From positions 3,350,001 to 3,405,979 of the forward strand of contig NZ_LT575468.1 of assembly GCF_900087055.1 (NCBI RefSeq): 55,979 nucleotides of DNA. Direction: 5' to 3'. Position numbers and translations under genes: made by a program. The notes beneath the pieces were generated by a model, which worked only from the letters and a program-made list of their open reading frames with translations, made no database searches and was not told where the DNA came from. The DNA is from Plesiomonas shigelloides (GTDB lineage: Bacteria > Pseudomonadota > Gammaproteobacteria > Enterobacterales > CAMTGL01). Below, in pieces: positions 1-12,212 of the stretch (its first letter is position 1; each line of letters begins with the position of its first letter).

Positions 1-29
1 ATTATTCCGCAATCCTGTTTCGCTGTCAA
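1..29 (-). promoter_or_regulatory. rRNA operon promoter P2
   Basis: Read on the minus strand, TTGACA (24-29) and AATAAT (1-6) are separated by exactly 17 bp. It lies about 115 bp downstream of a second strong promoter, which is the P1-P2 tandem layout of enterobacterial rrn operons. In E. coli, hemG is directly followed by rrnA in the same orientation, as here. The 16S gene itself would begin beyond the left edge, so the assignment rests on promoter sequence and synteny. Confidence 0.75.
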
Positions 30-119
30 GAAAATGTTTTGAATTTTCTCAAGAGCCGATATTCATTACTGCAGGCCAATCAGTGATTTGCATCACAACT
101 GCCGTGTCAGTGGGGTCGC

Positions 120-175
120 ATTATAGGGCGTTTTGCGGCGGGCGCAAGGGAAAAGTGAGAAAAACAATTCGCCCG
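120..175 (-). promoter_or_regulatory. rRNA operon promoter P1 with UP-like element
   Basis: On the minus strand a perfect -10 TATAAT (120-125) follows a -35 TTGCGC (142-147) with a 16-bp spacer and a GC-rich discriminator (GCGACC). This is the hallmark of stringently controlled rrn P1 promoters. A/T tracts upstream (about 148-175) resemble an UP element. It reads leftward out of the window, just after hemG. Confidence 0.75.
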
Positions 176-219
176 CTGCATTTTCATCCAAAACGGCAAA
201 AAAACACACTTTTCAGGTC

Positions 220-774
220 TTAGGCCTGCGCCGAAGGGGCTAAAACAGCGATTTTTTGCGCAAATTCGCTGACTTTATTCCAGTCGGTATATTCCACTTC
301 TTTACTTGGATCGGTTTCACCACCGGTCATGCGCATAATGAATTGGATCATCACACGGTCAAACCAGCGATAACGCGGATAATAAAGCGCGCCAGCAAAG
401 ACCGCGGCCACGGTAGGCTGCCACACAGAACGCTGCAAGAACTTACGCACATAGGCGTTGGTCTCCGGCGTGCTCTTCTCCGGTTTACGCGCCGTTAAGT
501 TCACCCCGAAAAAGGCGGTTGGTAATTGCTGCAATTCGCGCTGGTATTGCGCTATCCAGCGCTGCACCTGACGGCTAAAGTGCCCATAACGAATCGAGGC
601 ACCAATCACCACGGCACGGTACTCTGCCCACTGTGGTTGTAACGGCTGCTGCACATCATGCAGACATACCTGACAATCAGGCACCTGCTGTTGCAGCTGC
701 GCAGCAATATGCTGCATGATTTTTAAGGTTTGTCCGTCCGTGCTGGAATAGAGCAATAAATAAGTCTGAGCCAT
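220..774 (-). CDS. hemG: HemG, menaquinone-dependent protoporphyrinogen IX dehydrogenase
   Basis: Flavodoxin-fold enzyme of haem synthesis that oxidises protoporphyrinogen IX to protoporphyrin IX, passing electrons to the quinone pool. It has 184 aa, close to the E. coli protein. The FMN phosphate loop is visible at residues 9-16 (YSSTDGQT), followed by the conserved IGASIRYGHF segment. The frame stays open upstream to 864, but the ATG at 774 gives the family N-terminus (MAQTYLLLY). It starts 2 bp after the trkH stop, implying translational coupling. It is the last gene of pepQ-yigZ-trkH-hemG, as in E. coli. Confidence 0.93.
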   Translation of the reverse strand: MAQTYLLLYSSTDGQTLKIMQHIAAQLQQQVPDCQVCLHDVQQPLQPQWAEYRAVVIGASIRYGHFSRQVQRWIAQYQRELQQLPTAFFGVNLTARKPEKSTPETNAYVRKFLQRSVWQPTVAAVFAGALYYPRYRWFDRVMIQFIMRMTGGETDPSKEVEYTDWNKVSEFAQKIAVLAPSAQA

Positions 775-776
775 GA

Positions 777-2231
777 TCAGTTTTTCCAGAATGTTGGGGT
801 AAACAAGACCAACAGGGTAAACACTTCCAAGCGGCCAAACAGCATCGCGACCACCAAAATCCATTTCGCGCTGTTATTCAGGTCAGCAAAGTGCGGGGCG
901 ACCGAGCCTAGGCCCGGACCTAAGTTGTTCAAACTGGCGGCCACGGCCGAAAAGGCGGTCAACTCATCCACCCCTGTGGCAATCACGGCCAGCAAGCAAA
1001 GCATAAACACCAAGGCATAGGCGGAGAAAAATCCCCACACCCCTTCAATGATGCGCTCCGGTAGGGCGCGGCGGCCCAGTTTTATCGAGTAGACCGCGCT
1101 GGGGTGCACCAGACGCTTTAATTCGCGGTTGCCCTGCAAGCACAGTAAAAGAATGCGGATCACTTTCAAGCCGCCGCCGGTCGAGCCGGCGCAGCCACCA
1201 ATAAAGGAAGAGAATAATAACAGCAGCGGCAAGAACAGTGGCCAGTCTGCAAAGCTGGCGGTAGAAAAGCCGGCGGTGGTACTGATAGAAACCGATTGGA
1301 AAAACGCGTTATCCAGCGCCAGCTGCCAAGTGTCATACACCTGCTTATTCATCAACACGGCAAAGCAAATCAGCGTCAGGCTCAGCTGAACCAGCAGGAA
1401 AAAGCGGCATTCTGGATCGCGCCAATACAAACGCCACGGGGTACGGCTGGTGAGCGCCGAAAAGTGCAGCGAGAAGTTACACCCAGCGATGATTAAAAAG
1501 ACCCCAGTAATAATGTTGATCGCCGGACTATTAAAGTAGCCGATACTGGCATCGTGGGTGGAAAAGCCGCCGATCGCGATAGTGGCAAAACTGTGACTGA
1601 TGGCATCAAAGCCGGACATCCCCGCCAACCAAAAAGCCAAGGCGCAGGCGATGGTCAGTAATACGTAAATCAGCCATAAGGTTTTGGCCGTTTCAGCAAT
1701 ACGCGGACGCATCTTGTTGTCTTTCAGCGGCCCCGGCATTTCGGCCCGGTACAGCTGCATCCCCCCGACGCCTAATAGCGGCAAAATCGCCACCGCCAAC
1801 ACAATGATCCCCATGCCGCCTAACCACTGCAGCATTTGACGATAAAACAGTAAGGCTTTGGGCAGGTTATCCAGCCCGACAATCACCGTCGCACCGGTGG
1901 TCGTTAGGCCTGAGAAAGATTCAAAGAATGCATCGGTAAAACTCAGCGGCAGCTCCGCGGAATAGATGAAGGGCAACGCCCCCACACTGCCGAGCACCGT
2001 CCAGAACAGCACCACAATCACAAAGCCATCGCGGGATTTGAGCTCATGCTTATGCCGGCGATTAGGAAACCACAGCAGCGCACCGATCACCACAGCGGTG
2101 ACAAAGGTGGTCATAAACGCGGTGCCCGAACCGTCGCGGTACAGCAGCGCCACCAGCGCCGGAACGCACATGGTGACGGAAAACAGCATGATCAGCATGC
2201 CAACGATTCGGGTAATAGAGCGCAACTGCAT
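777..2231 (-). CDS. trkH: TrkH, potassium uptake channel subunit
   Basis: Inner-membrane K+ translocating subunit of the Trk system, which works with the peripheral NAD-binding TrkA. Length is 484 aa against 483 in E. coli. The protein is hydrophobic throughout and carries the four pore-loop filter segments. The first is TTTGAT near residues 110-115, followed later by IAIGGFST, STTAGFST and LNNLGPGLG. The large cytosolic turn with the DNKMRPR basic stretch is present. It overlaps nothing and hemG follows after 2 bp. Confidence 0.95.
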   Translation of the reverse strand: MQLRSITRIVGMLIMLFSVTMCVPALVALLYRDGSGTAFMTTFVTAVVIGALLWFPNRRHKHELKSRDGFVIVVLFWTVLGSVGALPFIYSAELPLSFTDAFFESFSGLTTTGATVIVGLDNLPKALLFYRQMLQWLGGMGIIVLAVAILPLLGVGGMQLYRAEMPGPLKDNKMRPRIAETAKTLWLIYVLLTIACALAFWLAGMSGFDAISHSFATIAIGGFSTHDASIGYFNSPAINIITGVFLIIAGCNFSLHFSALTSRTPWRLYWRDPECRFFLLVQLSLTLICFAVLMNKQVYDTWQLALDNAFFQSVSISTTAGFSTASFADWPLFLPLLLLFSSFIGGCAGSTGGGLKVIRILLLCLQGNRELKRLVHPSAVYSIKLGRRALPERIIEGVWGFFSAYALVFMLCLLAVIATGVDELTAFSAVAASLNNLGPGLGSVAPHFADLNNSAKWILVVAMLFGRLEVFTLLVLFTPTFWKN

Positions 2232-2266
2232 GCAAAAGCTATCCTTGGACGAAAACGGAGGGGGAA

Positions 2267-2881
2267 TTATTCAGACAATGTCTGCAAGATCAAGCCACCG
2301 CGGGTGCGATCTTTGAGCGCTTGAGCAAAAAGGGTGACCTGCTCCGCAGGCAAACCGATACGCAAACGAATATTGCCGCCAAATTCCACCTCCTGCTTCT
2401 CACCGTCATACGCCGCCAATAAGGTTTCCACCAAACTTAACTGAGCATAGTCACAGGTTAAGTAAAAGGCTTGCCGCTCAACTTTCTCTACCGTGGTCAG
2501 CAGCTTTAATGCCTGTTGTACCCCATTGCCGTAGGCCCGCACTAAACCACCGGTACCGAGACGGATCCCACCGTAATAGCGGACTACCACCGCCGTCAGC
2601 TCACCGACCCCACTCCCCAGTAGACAGTTAAGGATCGGTTTACCGGCGGTGCCCGCAGGCTCACCATCATCGGAAAAGCCCAGCTGCTGCGAGTCAGTCG
2701 GCGCACCGGCCACAAATGCCCAGCAGTGATGCCGAGCCTGAGGGTGAGCCGCTTTCGCCGCCTGAACAAAGGCCCGGGCCTGCTCGCTGCCCGGGGTATG
2801 TGCCAGTAAGGTGATAAAGCGACTTTTCTTTATTTCTTCAGCAAACTCGACCGCAGCGGCCGGAATGGGGTAGTGCGCCAT
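2267..2881 (-). CDS. yigZ: YigZ, IMPACT-family protein
   Basis: 204-aa member of the YigZ/IMPACT (UPF0029) family. It has an N-terminal IMPACT domain with HHCWAFVAG and FSDDGEPAGTAGKPIL, and the VVVRYYGGIRLGTGGLVRAY signature. A C-terminal ferredoxin-like domain follows. Its biochemical role is poorly defined; eukaryotic IMPACT regulates GCN2, and a translation-related role in bacteria is only suggested. Its ATG shares one base with the pepQ stop (TGATG), so the two are translationally coupled. Confidence 0.92.
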   Translation of the reverse strand: MAHYPIPAAAVEFAEEIKKSRFITLLAHTPGSEQARAFVQAAKAAHPQARHHCWAFVAGAPTDSQQLGFSDDGEPAGTAGKPILNCLLGSGVGELTAVVVRYYGGIRLGTGGLVRAYGNGVQQALKLLTTVEKVERQAFYLTCDYAQLSLVETLLAAYDGEKQEVEFGGNIRLRIGLPAEQVTLFAQALKDRTRGGLILQTLSE

Positions 2882-4191
2882 CAGTTCAGTGCCAGATCCC
2901 GCGTCAGGTTTTCAATGCCGCCTTCGGTGATCACGATATTGTCTTCAATACGGATCCCACCAAATGGACGCAGCGCATCGATGCGTGCCCAGTTAATGTG
3001 GCTGTTCAGCGCGTGGTTTTTCCAAGGCTCCAGCAAAGAATCAATGAAGTACAAACCCGGCTCGATAGTCAGCACCATGCGCGGCGCCAGTTCCCGCGTA
3101 CAACGCAGGGCCGGATAGGCCGCTGGCGCAGCCAGATGGGTGCCTTGTTCATCTTGCATGAAACCTGCCACATCGTGCACTTGCAGGCCCAGTAAGTGAC
3201 CCAAACCATGTGGCATGAAGCTGCCAGTCAGCCCTTCGTTAACCATATCTTCTTCATTGAGACGCACAATATCGTGCTCACGCAGCATGCGCGCAATGCG
3301 CTGGTGCATCTGCAGATTCAGATCAGGGTAGCGCTGGCCCGGTTCAATCGTGGCAATCAGCTCTTGCTGATGACGATGCATATCGCGGATCAGCGCAGCA
3401 AAATCATTCTCTTCGCGGGCGTAGGTACGGGTGATATCGGCGACATAACCGTTAAAGGTCGCGCCCGCATCCAGCAAGAAGCTGTCGCTGCTGGCGGGGG
3501 TTTTACGCTGCAAGGTGGTGTAGTGCAAAATCGCGCCATGCTGATTCAAAGCCACGATATTGGTGTACGGCACCTCAGTATCACTTTGACCGGTAGCCGC
3601 CAGATACGCCAAGTTGATATCAAACTCGCTCATGCCGGCCATAAAGGCATCGTGCGCTGCACGGTGGCCATCGACGGCAATCTTCTGGGCGCTGCGCATA
3701 CACTGCAACTCGTAATCAGTTTTGTAAGCGCGTTGATAATGCAGCGTATTAAGTAACGCTGGCGGGTTAATCTGACCAATCCCGGCGTCACGAGCCAACT
3801 GCTCGCTCGAGCCGATGTAGCCCCACTCGGCGCGCGCCGCCGGCAGATACTGCTCTATGTCACGCGGTTGGCGCAGCACGACTATCTCAAACTCTTCTGC
3901 CCAGTACTCTTGCGGTACTGGCTCGACCGCATGCCAATAATCCACCGGAGAATAGAAGAACAGGCGCGGGCGATTCACGCCATCGACTTGCAGCCAGCAA
4001 TGCGGCACATTCGTCAGCGGTAACCACGCATTGAAATGTGGATTAACCTTAAACGGATAAGTATTGTCATCCAGAAATGCGTAAATCGGCTCTCCGGAGT
4101 GGATCAGCAGCCCTTGCAGCTGGTCACGTTCCAATACGGCCCGGGTGCGACTCTGTAGCTCGGCAATATGCGCGCGGTAAGCGTGTTCCAT
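2881..4191 (-). CDS. pepQ: PepQ, Xaa-Pro dipeptidase (prolidase)
   Basis: Cytosolic M24B metallopeptidase hydrolysing X-Pro dipeptides; 436 aa versus 443 in E. coli. The pita-bread fold ligands are visible: the two Asp in [18 protein letters not shown], the His in PHGLGHLLG, the Glu in LTIEPGLYF and the Glu in GGIRIEDNI. The frame is open to 4287, but the ATG at 4191 is preceded by AGAAAGGG and matches the family N-terminus. It is the first gene of the leftward operon and is divergent from fadB. Confidence 0.93.
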   Translation of the reverse strand: MEHAYRAHIAELQSRTRAVLERDQLQGLLIHSGEPIYAFLDDNTYPFKVNPHFNAWLPLTNVPHCWLQVDGVNRPRLFFYSPVDYWHAVEPVPQEYWAEEFEIVVLRQPRDIEQYLPAARAEWGYIGSSEQLARDAGIGQINPPALLNTLHYQRAYKTDYELQCMRSAQKIAVDGHRAAHDAFMAGMSEFDINLAYLAATGQSDTEVPYTNIVALNQHGAILHYTTLQRKTPASSDSFLLDAGATFNGYVADITRTYAREENDFAALIRDMHRHQQELIATIEPGQRYPDLNLQMHQRIARMLREHDIVRLNEEDMVNEGLTGSFMPHGLGHLLGLQVHDVAGFMQDEQGTHLAAPAAYPALRCTRELAPRMVLTIEPGLYFIDSLLEPWKNHALNSHINWARIDALRPFGGIRIEDNIVITEGGIENLTRDLALN

Positions 4192-4519
4192 GAAAATACC
4201 CTTTCTTCTATTCATCACTGAATTCCCATAGTAGCACAGCCAATGTGCCCTGTGGCGCTTCGGCCATCGCGTAACCTTGCCCGTCAATCAGAACAAAATC
4301 CCCACATCGCCCTCTGCGGATATTGCGGTTTTTCGCCGCTGAAACGAGCCTCCTCATGGTTAACAAAAAATTAAACAAATGTTTTAAATGAGTGTTGAAA
4401 TATTGTTAATTTGAAAGCACACTGGTTAAAAATATGACACTGGCTCGTTATCCGGTGCGTACCCTCTGCTGGCTGCGGCCAGTGTTGCCCCCGGAGAGAT
4501 CCGGCTCTGGAGATAGAAG
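4192..4519. promoter_or_regulatory. Divergent pepQ / fadB intergenic region
   Basis: About 330 bp without a gene, A/T-rich at 4360-4440. One candidate fadB promoter is TTGAAA (4411-4416), 16 bp, TATGAC (4433-4438). FadR or ArcA control is expected from E. coli, but I could not identify a convincing FadR operator by eye. The fadB start is preceded by GGAGATAGAAG. A pepQ promoter was not resolved. Confidence 0.35.
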
Positions 4520-7866
<3,347 letters not shown>

Positions 7867-7884
7867 ATCTCGCGCGCAGTAAAA

Positions 7885-7920
7885 CAAAACGGCAGGACCC
7901 AGATCCTGCCGTTGTTCGTT
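7885..7920 (+). terminator. fadBA terminator
   Basis: Perfect 8-bp stem CGGCAGGA (7890-7897) / TCCTGCCG (7904-7911) with a 6-nt loop, just after fadA. The downstream tract is only moderately T-rich (GTTGTTCGTTT). It could also serve the convergent gene that ends at 7970. Confidence 0.7.
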
Positions 7921-7969
7921 TACGCAGCACGCTTCCCCGAATCTATGCGCGGCAAGAGTTCACCCCCCA

Positions 7970-8629
7970 TTAAAATCGGGTGAGCCTTTCATCCGCCGCA
8001 CACAGGCTGTTGTGATGGCGTTCTACCCGCAGTGCTTGGCCGATAATGCCGGCACTGGCGACAAAAATCTGCATATAGCCAAACAGCTCCAGCGTCTCTT
8101 CCACCGTTTCTTTGATCATGCGCGCATAGCCGTCTTGCAGCAGCATCTGCCACAAACTGCTCATCCCCATCAAACGGGAGAACACCAGCAAGGTCACCAG
8201 ACCACACAGCAGGCCACCAAAAAACGGGCTGCGTACCATCATCGCCAAACCGCGCAAAGTAGCCGCTCGCTCTTTCCACGCCACGCTGAGCGCCAAACCG
8301 GCCACCAGCAGCGCCGGTACCACCCAAAAGCCGTGGAACACCACATCCAAAAAAGCATCCAGTTCGCGGATCAGCAAGCAGGCAAAAAATCCGCCCACCA
8401 AGGTCGCCGCTGGGCGCCACAAGCGGCTATGCCGAGCCAGCGCAAAATAGCCCAACACCAGCAAAAACAGTAATACCTCTTGGGTCAGCTCCACCCAAGA
8501 AAACTCCGACAGGTTATGGGCATCGAAATAGACATCCAGCCGGAGTAATCCCACCATGCCTGCAGCGCATAGCGCCAATGCCACAAACGCCACTAAGGCG
8601 CGCAGGACCACTGCTAAATCAGTCTTCAT
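7970..8629 (-). CDS. Polytopic membrane protein of unknown function
   Basis: 219 aa from the ATG at 8629 (AGAGAA upstream); an in-frame start at 8656 is less likely. About six hydrophobic segments are visible. They include VVLRALVAFVALALCAAGMV at the N-terminus, VLLFLLVLGYFALA, FFGGLLCGLVTLLVF and a C-terminal FVASAGIIGQAL. The acidic stretch KETVEETLELFGY precedes the last segment. I do not recognise the family. It converges on fadA and stands alone. No catalytic motif is evident. Confidence 0.7.
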   Translation of the reverse strand: MKTDLAVVLRALVAFVALALCAAGMVGLLRLDVYFDAHNLSEFSWVELTQEVLLFLLVLGYFALARHSRLWRPAATLVGGFFACLLIRELDAFLDVVFHGFWVVPALLVAGLALSVAWKERAATLRGLAMMVRSPFFGGLLCGLVTLLVFSRLMGMSSLWQMLLQDGYARMIKETVEETLELFGYMQIFVASAGIIGQALRVERHHNSLCAADERLTRF

Positions 8630-8785
8630 GCTGTTCTCTATTGATGTGCAAATCATGCTTAGTTACATAAAATGTTGCCAAATTATGTGACCAAGTTCAA
8701 ATAAAGAACACCCATGAAAGCCAATCCCAGCCGGATAAAACAGACAATTAATTTATATTTATATTATTAATCAATAAGAAAGAGA

Positions 8786-8959
8786 TCAGTCCGCCGCTGA
8801 TAAAAAACCGCGCTCGAAACCGAACCCAACCGCAGAAGCCACCAGTGCCAGTAGCGTAAGTGGTGAGCAGGATGTTTCCAGCCATTGCAATAACAGCAAG
8901 CTGGTGGAGATGAAACACAGGGCGCCGTACATGGCGAGACGGTCATTCAACGTAAACAT
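8786..8959 (-). CDS. Small predicted membrane protein (57 aa)
   Basis: Short ORF starting ATG at 8959 and ending TGA at 8786. The translation (MFTLNDRLAMYGALC...) contains two hydrophobic stretches: ALCFISTSLLLLQWL, and LTLLALVASAVGFGF ending in an acidic Asp. Codon use resembles its neighbours. The Shine-Dalgarno is weak (GGGGATCC). It sits in an otherwise empty 557-bp gap between the membrane protein at 7970-8629 and tusA. The rest of that gap (8630-8785 and 8960-9186) shows only A/T-rich sequence. Confidence 0.5.
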   Translation of the reverse strand: MFTLNDRLAMYGALCFISTSLLLLQWLETSCSPLTLLALVASAVGFGFERGFLSAAD

Positions 8960-9186
8960 GAGAGGATCCCCGCAGCAGTGCCTAGCCTGAGGATTACCCT
9001 AATCGATGGCAGATTTTTTGCTGTTAGCCTGTTGGCAATTTACCCCTTTTTTACGCTAAAGATTGGAGATGTGTGAGTTTACTCATTAAACTACTGCGCA
9101 TATCCACTGCCCACCGCTGGCGCTGCGCGAGCAGAGTCACAGGCAGCATTAACGCTCAGACTTTTGACTTGCAGGATTGCTGTAGC

Positions 9187-9426
9187 ATGAATTCCGTTGT
9201 CCCAGATCACACACTGGATGCCCAAGGGCTACGCTGCCCAGAGCCGGTGATGATGGTGCGTAAAACCATCCGCAATCTGACCACAGGGCAGACACTGCTG
9301 ATTGTGGCGGACGATCCGTCCACCACCCGCGATATTCCCAGCTTCTGCCGCTTTATGGATCACCAGTTGCTCGAGGCCCAAACCGAGAGCCTGCCGTATC
9401 GCTATCTGATCCGCAAAGGCGCGTAA
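9187..9426 (+). CDS. tusA: TusA, sulfur carrier protein
   Basis: 79-aa SirA/TusA-fold sulfur-transfer protein (E. coli 81 aa). It accepts persulfide sulfur from IscS and passes it to TusBCD for mnm5s2U34 tRNA thiolation, and also feeds molybdenum cofactor synthesis. The persulfide-carrying Cys17 lies in the signature [17 protein letters not shown], and the late [15 protein letters not shown] is typical. The frame is open upstream to 9073, but the ATG at 9187 gives the family length and follows AGGATTGCTG. Confidence 0.93.
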   Translation: MNSVVPDHTLDAQGLRCPEPVMMVRKTIRNLTTGQTLLIVADDPSTTRDIPSFCRFMDHQLLEAQTESLPYRYLIRKGA

Positions 9427-9463
9427 AGCAAACAGCGCTTAACAGACCGTTCGCGCATTCAGA

Positions 9464-9733
9464 CTATGCCTCCGGCCAGCTGTCACTCGATTCCGCACGA
9501 TTTTGTTGCAGCTGACTGAGCTGATGGCGCAGACGGCGATTCTCTTCCCGCAGCGGCTGCACGTAACGCCAGCGGATCCACGACTCCAACGCTAAATAAC
9601 CGGTGATCAGGCAGCCAATCAACAGCGGTAAGCCGGCATCGGTTAAGATCAGCGCCAGCATGTTGAGCAAAAAGGCAAAGTGAAAAAACAGACACTGCTT
9701 TTTCGCCGATAACAGTGGAAAACGTCGCCACAT
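9464..9733 (-). CDS. Small membrane protein with C-terminal coiled coil
   Basis: 89 aa from the ATG at 9733, chosen because AAGGAG lies 7 bp upstream; the frame extends to 9775. It has two hydrophobic segments (CLFFHFAFLLNMLALIL and GLPLLIGCLITGYLALESWI). A charged amphipathic helix follows (PLREENRRLRHQLSQLQQN) that should form a short coiled coil in the cytoplasm. Family unknown to me. It is convergent with tusA. Confidence 0.7.
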   Translation of the reverse strand: MWRRFPLLSAKKQCLFFHFAFLLNMLALILTDAGLPLLIGCLITGYLALESWIRWRYVQPLREENRRLRHQLSQLQQNRAESSDSWPEA

Positions 9734-10013
9734 AAGCTGCTCCTTATCGGTATGGGTCTTGACCCAAAGCGGCATCGGGTGTTGGCACTCTCGACACGTT
9801 CACTCCCGAAGCCCTCTTCAGTGTAGAAGTCCTACGCGCAGTCGGCTGCCGCGCAGGTCGCAAATCGGTGATTTTCTCTTTACGCCGAGCGCCTTCTGAC
9901 AAGCTATAATCAGCGGCCAAGAGGCTGCCGACTCAAAGCAGCAGGCAGATATCGGCGAGTGCCCAGCACCGCCATCCTTCCCTATCCCGTTTTATATTTA
10001 GCAAGGAGAGTGC

Positions 10014-10361
10014 ATGAGCAGTATCGAACGCATCGGCACCACGGCCCGTTGGTCAGACATCGTGATCCACAATCAAACCGTTTATCTGGTTGAAGTGCCG
10101 AGCCAACTGGATGCCGATATCACCGGGCAAGCCCATGAGGTACTGGCCAGCCTAGAGGCGCTGCTAAAACAAGCGGGCTCTGACAAATCGCGTATTCTGT
10201 CGGCCACCATTTATCTGAAAGATATCAGCGAGATCGCGGCCTTCAATGCGGTGTGGGATGCTTGGCTGCCGAGCGGCAGTGCACCGGTGCGCGCCTGTGT
10301 GCAGGCAGTGATGGCCGATCCGGGTTACCGCGTCGAAATTCAGCTGACGGCGGCGCGCTAA
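10014..10361 (+). CDS. yoaB: RidA-family (YoaB-like) protein
   Basis: 115-aa member of the YjgF/YER057c/UK114 (RidA) superfamily, closest by eye to E. coli YoaB (shared ARWSDIVIHN, DATIFL-type and APVRACVQA segments). RidA proteins deaminate reactive enamine/imine intermediates. The Arg of PVRACVQ corresponds to the active-site Arg, but YoaB-type activity is not established. Strong ribosome site AAGGAGAG 6 bp before ATG. Single gene with its own terminator. Confidence 0.88.
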   Translation: MSSIERIGTTARWSDIVIHNQTVYLVEVPSQLDADITGQAHEVLASLEALLKQAGSDKSRILSATIYLKDISEIAAFNAVWDAWLPSGSAPVRACVQAVMADPGYRVEIQLTAAR

Positions 10362-10436
10362 GCGCGATTGTCCGCATCTCCGGCATTCCCTTCTTCTCTG
10401 TCAGTCGGTAAGTAAAGAAACTGCAGAGATAAAAAA

Positions 10437-10470
10437 AACCGCTGCCCCTTTCGGTGACAGCGGTTTTTTT
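10437..10470. terminator. Bidirectional terminator
   Basis: AACCGCTG (10437-10444) pairs with CAGCGGTT (10458-10465). The stem is flanked by A8 on the left and T7 on the right, so it can terminate both the yoaB-like gene (+) and the lipoprotein gene (-). Confidence 0.88.
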
Positions 10471-10494
10471 CTACCAGTTACGGTAGCAGCCAAA

Positions 10495-11160
10495 TCACTG
10501 GATTGGGCTTAAGGTGATCTCAACACGGCGGTTTTGCGCACGGCCGCTTTCGGTGTTGTTAGAGGCGATCGGATTATCCGGGCCGGCACCGTAGGTACGC
10601 AGACGGGAAGCTGACACGCCCTGCATCATCAGGTTTGATGCCACAGACTGCGCACGACGCTCAGACAGCTGCATGTTGTAAGCGCGCTTACCGGTGCTGT
10701 CGGTATAACCGATGATGTTCACCATGGTCTTTTCGTATTCTTTCAGGATCATGGCCACACCACTTAAGGTGTTGATACCGGCAGGCTTCAGGCTGGTGCT
10801 GTTGGTATCAAACGTCACGTTGTTTGGCATGTTCAGGATGATGTTGTTACCGTCACGGGTCACACTCACACCGGTGCCACGCAGCTGCTGACGCAACTTC
10901 GCTTCTTGCACATCCATGTAATAACCGATACCACCACCCAGCGCTGCACCGGCTGCGGCACCAATCAAAGCACCTTTACCGCGATCTTTCTTGGAAGAAG
11001 AGGCCACACCAATCAATGCCCCCGCTAATGCACCTATCGCAGAGCCACTCGCTGCTTTCGCAGTCTGCTCTTCATTGGTGTACGGGTTGACCGTGGTACA
11101 ACCGGACAGAGCCACGGAAACACACAGAGCGCCAACCAGCGCTTTGATTTTATTACTCAT
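10495..11160 (-). CDS. OmpA-family lipoprotein (YiaD-like)
   Basis: 221-aa outer-membrane lipoprotein. The signal peptide ends in the lipobox LSGC with Cys21 as acylation site. Residues about 35-85 form a glycine-zipper segment (GSAIGALAGALIGVAS, GAAAGAALGGGIGYY). The C-terminal OmpA peptidoglycan-binding domain has NNVTFDTNSTSLKPAG and a TDSTGKRAYNMQLSERRAQSV-type core. The final NRRVEITL is canonical. It probably anchors the outer membrane to peptidoglycan; E. coli YiaD is the closest relative I recall. Confidence 0.88.
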   Translation of the reverse strand: MSNKIKALVGALCVSVALSGCTTVNPYTNEEQTAKAASGSAIGALAGALIGVASSSKKDRGKGALIGAAAGAALGGGIGYYMDVQEAKLRQQLRGTGVSVTRDGNNIILNMPNNVTFDTNSTSLKPAGINTLSGVAMILKEYEKTMVNIIGYTDSTGKRAYNMQLSERRAQSVASNLMMQGVSASRLRTYGAGPDNPIASNNTESGRAQNRRVEITLSPIQ

Positions 11161-11361
11161 TATTGTTTACCTAACTTATTCCATCTACGCGCACAAAAAC
11201 GGGTTGCCGGTAACCCGACCCCCCTTGCCCAGCGCTACGGGACATTGAAGCGCCGTATTGCATCAATTCGGTCTGCGTTTGGCAACCCATTTCATGCGCA
11301 GGCCTGCATTCCTGACACTTTGTATACTCACTTTCGCGCTAGCGGCAGGCTCAATGGCGGT

Positions 11362-11943
11362 TTACCACAGCAAAGTGATAATCCCGAGTGCAGCAAACAC
11401 CATCGCAGCCGCGCGGTGGCCCCAATCCGACTTCATGTACGGACTTAAGCGTTCACCAAACCACAGCATCGGCGCATTAGCGGCAATCATGCCCAAGGTC
11501 GAACCGATCATCACCAGCGTCACGTTGTCATAACGCGCGCCAAGCAACGTGGTCGCAATTTGGGTTTTATCGCCAATCTCGGCAATAAAGAAGATCACCA
11601 GTGATGTCCAGAACGGATGCCCGCCCTTCACTTCACCGTTATCTTTATCCGGGATCAGCACCCAACCGGCCATCAGCAGGAAGCCGACGCCCACTACCCA
11701 ACGCATAATCTCCGGCGTTAAATAGTTGCTCAGCTCCACCCCAATCCAGGCAGCCAGAAAGTGATTAAACAAAGTGGCACAAACAATAGCAGCCAGAATC
11801 CACCAAGGTTTGCGAAAACGTGCCACCAGCAGCAAAGTCAGCAGTTGGGTTCTATCGCCCATTTCGGCCAACGCCACGGAAGCAAAGGAAGTTGCAATTA
11901 TCGACACGACATACTCATCAGGGGCGGGGGCCAACGTAAACAT
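11362..11943 (-). CDS. mneA: TMEM165/GDT1-family manganese exporter (MneA-like)
   Basis: 193-aa inner-membrane transporter of the UPF0016 family with two inverted three-helix halves. Each half carries the E-x-G-D-[RK]-T signature: EMGDRTQLLT near residue 27 and EIGDKTQIAT near residue 121. In Vibrio cholerae the homologue MneA exports Mn2+. The upstream yybP-ykoY riboswitch strongly supports Mn2+ export here. The start codon lies inside the loop of a perfect 10-bp hairpin and no strong Shine-Dalgarno lies close to it, so translation is probably structure-controlled. Confidence 0.9.
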   Translation of the reverse strand: MFTLAPAPDEYVVSIIATSFASVALAEMGDRTQLLTLLLVARFRKPWWILAAIVCATLFNHFLAAWIGVELSNYLTPEIMRWVVGVGFLLMAGWVLIPDKDNGEVKGGHPFWTSLVIFFIAEIGDKTQIATTLLGARYDNVTLVMIGSTLGMIAANAPMLWFGERLSPYMKSDWGHRAAAMVFAALGIITLLW

Positions 11944-11968
11944 ATGGCGTAACGCTGTCCCCGCCCCT
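11920..11968 (-). promoter_or_regulatory. Hairpin enclosing the mneA start codon
   Basis: A perfect 10-bp inverted repeat: AGGGGCGGGG (11920-11929) and CCCCGCCCCT (11959-11968). In the mRNA the 5' arm lies upstream of the start and the 3' arm inside codons 5-8. The ATG (11941-11943) therefore sits in the 29-nt loop. It lies just downstream of the Mn2+ aptamer and could be, or compete with, its expression platform. Confidence 0.6.
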
Positions 11969-11984
11969 GCGGTTACAGTCGTTA

Positions 11985-12126
11985 GCCATAGGTCTCGTCA
12001 ACCTCAAAGATGCGAGGCCGCTGCCGCCATGCCCTTCGGGCAAGTTTGTTGACGACAGCTTTGCTACACCGAACAGGTACTGGCGTACCGGCAACGTATG
12101 TTGCAAAAGACTACTCCCCCATGACG
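11985..12126 (-). ncRNA. yybP-ykoY manganese riboswitch
   Basis: On the minus strand the leader carries the family landmarks: GGGGGAGTAG at its 5' side (12111-12120) and ACGAGACC near its 3' side (about 11992-12000). Helices lie between, including GCCCGAAGGGC. This family senses Mn2+ and turns on exporters such as mntP, alx and UPF0016 genes. The gene downstream is exactly such an exporter. An inverted repeat CGTATCC/GGATACG (12136-12162) lies just upstream of the aptamer and is unexplained. Confidence 0.87.
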
Positions 12127-12212
12127 GAAGAGAGACGTATCCGAAACAGAGAAAAGGATACGAAACGCCGGCATTTTACTGACTAAAAACCGCTGAAACA
12201 AGCAGCGATTCA

